Origin: Paracoccus sp. MBLB3053
GTDB taxonomy: Bacteria; Pseudomonadota; Alphaproteobacteria; Rhodobacterales; Rhodobacteraceae
Assembly: GCF_031822435.1 (NCBI RefSeq)
Contig: NZ_JAVQLW010000001.1
Span: 2,117,501-2,181,500 of the forward strand
Direction: 5' to 3'
Length of the DNA stretch: 64,000 nt
In this document: piece after piece, positions 62,470 to 64,000 of the stretch
How the letters are laid out: each line of letters begins with the position of its first letter
Position numbering within the stretch: position 1 is the first letter of the stretch
Position numbers and translations under genes: made by a program
The notes under the pieces: generated by a model
Database searches by the model: none
Told to the model about the DNA's origin: nothing
The model's input: only the letters and a program-made list of their open reading frames with translations

Positions 62470-62553
62470 GGCACTACCTGCTTGGAAATTTCCGTAGGCT
62501 GGCTTACCCCTTGGCCCGTCCGGGCGCAACCGCCCTGCAGGAGAAGGAAGACG

Positions 62554-63267
62554 ATGCGTCCCGGTTATGACGAATCCCCGCTAAACCCCGTTCCGGCCGT
62601 GGTCTGGGCCCTGGTCTTGCCGATGATCGCCTGCGAGGTGGTCTTCGGTCTCGCGCAGCTAGGTCTGGCCGGTGGCGGCACGCCGGGCGCGGGCCTCGCG
62701 ATGCGCCAGCTAGCGGCCGAACGGACCGCTTATATCCCCGAAATGGTGCTGCAGCTTTGGCAGATGCGCGCGCTTGTCCTTGACCAAAGCTGGCGCATCC
62801 TGACCTATTCCTTCATCCACATGTCGCTGACCCATGCCATTTTCGTCATCGTCTTCTGCCTCGCGCTCGGCAACCTGATCGCGAACCAGTTCAGGGCCTG
62901 GGCCGTGATCGCGCTCTTCTTCGGATCGGCCATCGGAGGCGCGCTGATCTATACGCTTTTCGCGGGTCTTTTCCCCCAATTCCGCTTTCAGCCGCTGATC
63001 GGGGGCTATCCGGCAGTCTACGGTTTCGTGGGTGCTTTCACCTTCCTGCTCTGGACCCGGCTGGGTCAGCAGAACGCGAACCGGATGCGGGCGTTTTCGC
63101 TGATCGGGATGCTTCTGGCCTTTCAGCTGATCTTCGGCATCATCTTCCAAAGCGGGAACACCACCTGGATCGCCGAGGTCGCAGGCTTCATCACCGGCTT
63201 CCTGCTGTCCTTCGTGCTGATCCCGGGCGGAGTGGCGCGCGTGCTGCGCCAGATCCGTCAGCGCTGA
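62554..63267 (+). CDS. Rhomboid-fold protein lacking catalytic residues
   Basis: 237 residues from ATG 62554 with ggagaaggaag upstream. Six membrane helices. The rhomboid landmark [15 protein letters not shown] (TM2 histidines), the GxSG position at 150-157 reads GGYPAVYG, so the catalytic Ser is Pro153; TM6 reads [13 protein letters not shown] where active rhomboids have AHxxG, so the catalytic His is Glu208. It is thus predicted to be an inactive, pseudoprotease-type rhomboid. Its 3' end overlaps convergent murJ by 10 bp. An alternative is misalignment, which a structure model would settle. Confidence 0.8.
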   Translation: MRPGYDESPLNPVPAVVWALVLPMIACEVVFGLAQLGLAGGGTPGAGLAMRQLAAERTAYIPEMVLQLWQMRALVLDQSWRILTYSFIHMSLTHAIFVIVFCLALGNLIANQFRAWAVIALFFGSAIGGALIYTLFAGLFPQFRFQPLIGGYPAVYGFVGAFTFLLWTRLGQQNANRMRAFSLIGMLLAFQLIFGIIFQSGNTTWIAEVAGFITGFLLSFVLIPGGVARVLRQIRQR

Positions 63268-64000
63268 CGCCTGAAACCCGCACGCAGGTCCGAAGGTCGG
63301 AAAGCGCCCAGCAAGATTGCGGCGATGCCGTAGGTGACGATGCCGACAGCGACGAGAGCGATCAGGGCGAGGTAACGGCTGCCCGGCTGATAGAGCAGAT
63401 CGCCAAGTCCGGCCTGAGCGCCCCAGACCGCCACGCCCATTACGCCCGAGGCAATGATGATGCGCGGCAGGCGGTGGCGCAGACGGTCGTCCAGTTCGGT
63501 CGCCTCGCCATAGGCGGCCGTGCCGCGCCACAGCTGCGCCGCCATCGTCCAGCCCGCGATCGTCGTTCCCCAGGCCGCGGCCGAAAATCCGATGATCGGC
63601 GCCAGTCCAAGCGCCACGACGGCATTCACCACCATCGACCAGACGGCAAAGCGGAACGGGCTGCGGGTATCCTCGCGCGCGAAATACAACGGCTGCAGGA
63701 CCTTCTGCAGCACGAATGCAGGCAGGCCGAGGCCGTAGATTGCTAGTGCGAGAGCGGTCGGGCCGACATCGGATTCGAGAAAGGCACCGCGTTTGAACAG
63801 GACCGAGATCAAAGGGTAGCTCGCGATGACCAGAGCAACGGCGGCGGGAACAGTCAGAAAAAGCGCGAACTCGGCCGCGCGATTATAGGCATGGCGCCCA
63901 CCGCCGGTATCCCCGGCCTTGAGGCGGCGAGAGATATCGGGCAGCAACACGATCCCGATCGCGATGCCGACCACGCCCAGGGGAAGCTGGTAAAGCCGGT
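63258..64000 (-). CDS. murJ: Lipid II flippase MurJ, C-terminal part (truncated by window end)
   Basis: The frame is open to base 64000; its 5' part lies outside the window. RLYQLPLGVVGIAIGIVLLP is the typical MurJ segment, followed by GRHAYNRAAEFALFLTVPAA, VLFKRGAFLESDVGPTALAL, GLPAFVLQKVLQPLYFARED and TRSPFRFAVWSMVVNAVVAL. MOP-fold transporter that flips lipid II for peptidoglycan synthesis. Here about 247 residues of ~510 are visible. Confidence 0.95.
   Translation of the reverse strand, partial: RLYQLPLGVVGIAIGIVLLPDISRRLKAGDTGGGRHAYNRAAEFALFLTVPAAVALVIASYPLISVLFKRGAFLESDVGPTALALAIYGLGLPAFVLQKVLQPLYFAREDTRSPFRFAVWSMVVNAVVALGLAPIIGFSAAAWGTTIAGWTMAAQLWRGTAAYGEATELDDRLRHRLPRIIIASGVMGVAVWGAQAGLGDLLYQPGSRYLALIALVAVGIVTYGIAAILLGAFRPSDLRAGFRRQR

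Overview
The window is high-GC DNA from an alphaproteobacterium, most likely Rhodobacteraceae and closest in character to Paracoccus. Reasons: a complete beta-hydroxyaspartate cycle cluster (bhcABCD with divergent bhcR) laid out as in Paracoccus, a tRNA-His of the alphaproteobacterial type (no G-1, A73), an MmcB-like repair protein, PuuD-type urate oxidation and a class II DAHP synthase. Both ends cut a gene (ribB on the left, murJ on the right). No insertion sequence, prophage, CRISPR array or rRNA was seen.

Layout. 1-4.6 kb: riboflavin and nusB genes (ribB end, ribH, nusB), a DUF481 outer-membrane protein, mmcB, a small acidic protein and tRNA-His. 4.9-7.9 kb: two MarR-like proteins around one intact and one apparently decayed sulfotransferase. 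8.0-9.9 kb: a SulP anion transporter behind a leader with two tandem hairpins. 9.9-22.6 kb: purine catabolism (guaD, xdhA-xdhB-xdhC, puuD, uraH, an 8-oxoguanine-deaminase-like enzyme, a urate/xanthine permease, a LysR regulator). 22.7-28.0 kb: bhcABCD and bhcR. 28.1-35.3 kb: an unusual accessory cassette with a caspase-fold-like DUF6345-type protein, a pentapeptide-repeat protein with an Ig-like tail, a SARP/TPR regulator, a PAP2-fold protein with a (Asn-Ala-His)6 N-terminus, a 71-residue protein and a cytosolic subtilase. 35.4-37.1 kb: purM-purN. 37.2-42.4 kb: a branched-chain amino-acid type ABC transporter (livM, livH, livF, livG, binding protein), then a GlxA-type regulator and class II DAHP synthase. 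45.1-46.2 kb: about 1 kb without a convincing gene. 46-64 kb: housekeeping genes (PAS protein, gmk, gamma-carbonic-anhydrase-like protein, soluble PhoR-like kinase, purF, cvpA, radA, a UbiH-like hydroxylase, a HAD nucleotidase, a GntR regulator, a 3-methyladenine glycosylase, an esterase, a VOC protein, an HNH endonuclease, a radical SAM protein, bmt, trpS, a rhomboid-fold protein without catalytic residues, murJ) and two tiny membrane proteins.

How it works together. Guanine and 8-oxoguanine are deaminated, xanthine is oxidised by XdhAB, urate by PuuD, and 5-hydroxyisourate is hydrolysed by UraH. Allantoin breakdown yields glyoxylate, and the Bhc enzymes turn glyoxylate plus glycine into oxaloacetate. 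Seven minus-strand genes, bhcA-B-C-D, permease, deaminase and uraH, follow one another with gaps of 37 bp or less, so glyoxylate assimilation and purine use may share one transcript. The 28-35 kb cassette is the strongest candidate for an undescribed system: a SARP-type regulator lies beside genes of proteolytic or regulatory character, and a SARP-like pair of 7-bp direct repeats (11-bp period) sits exactly 8 bp from a possible -10 upstream of the DUF6345-type gene.
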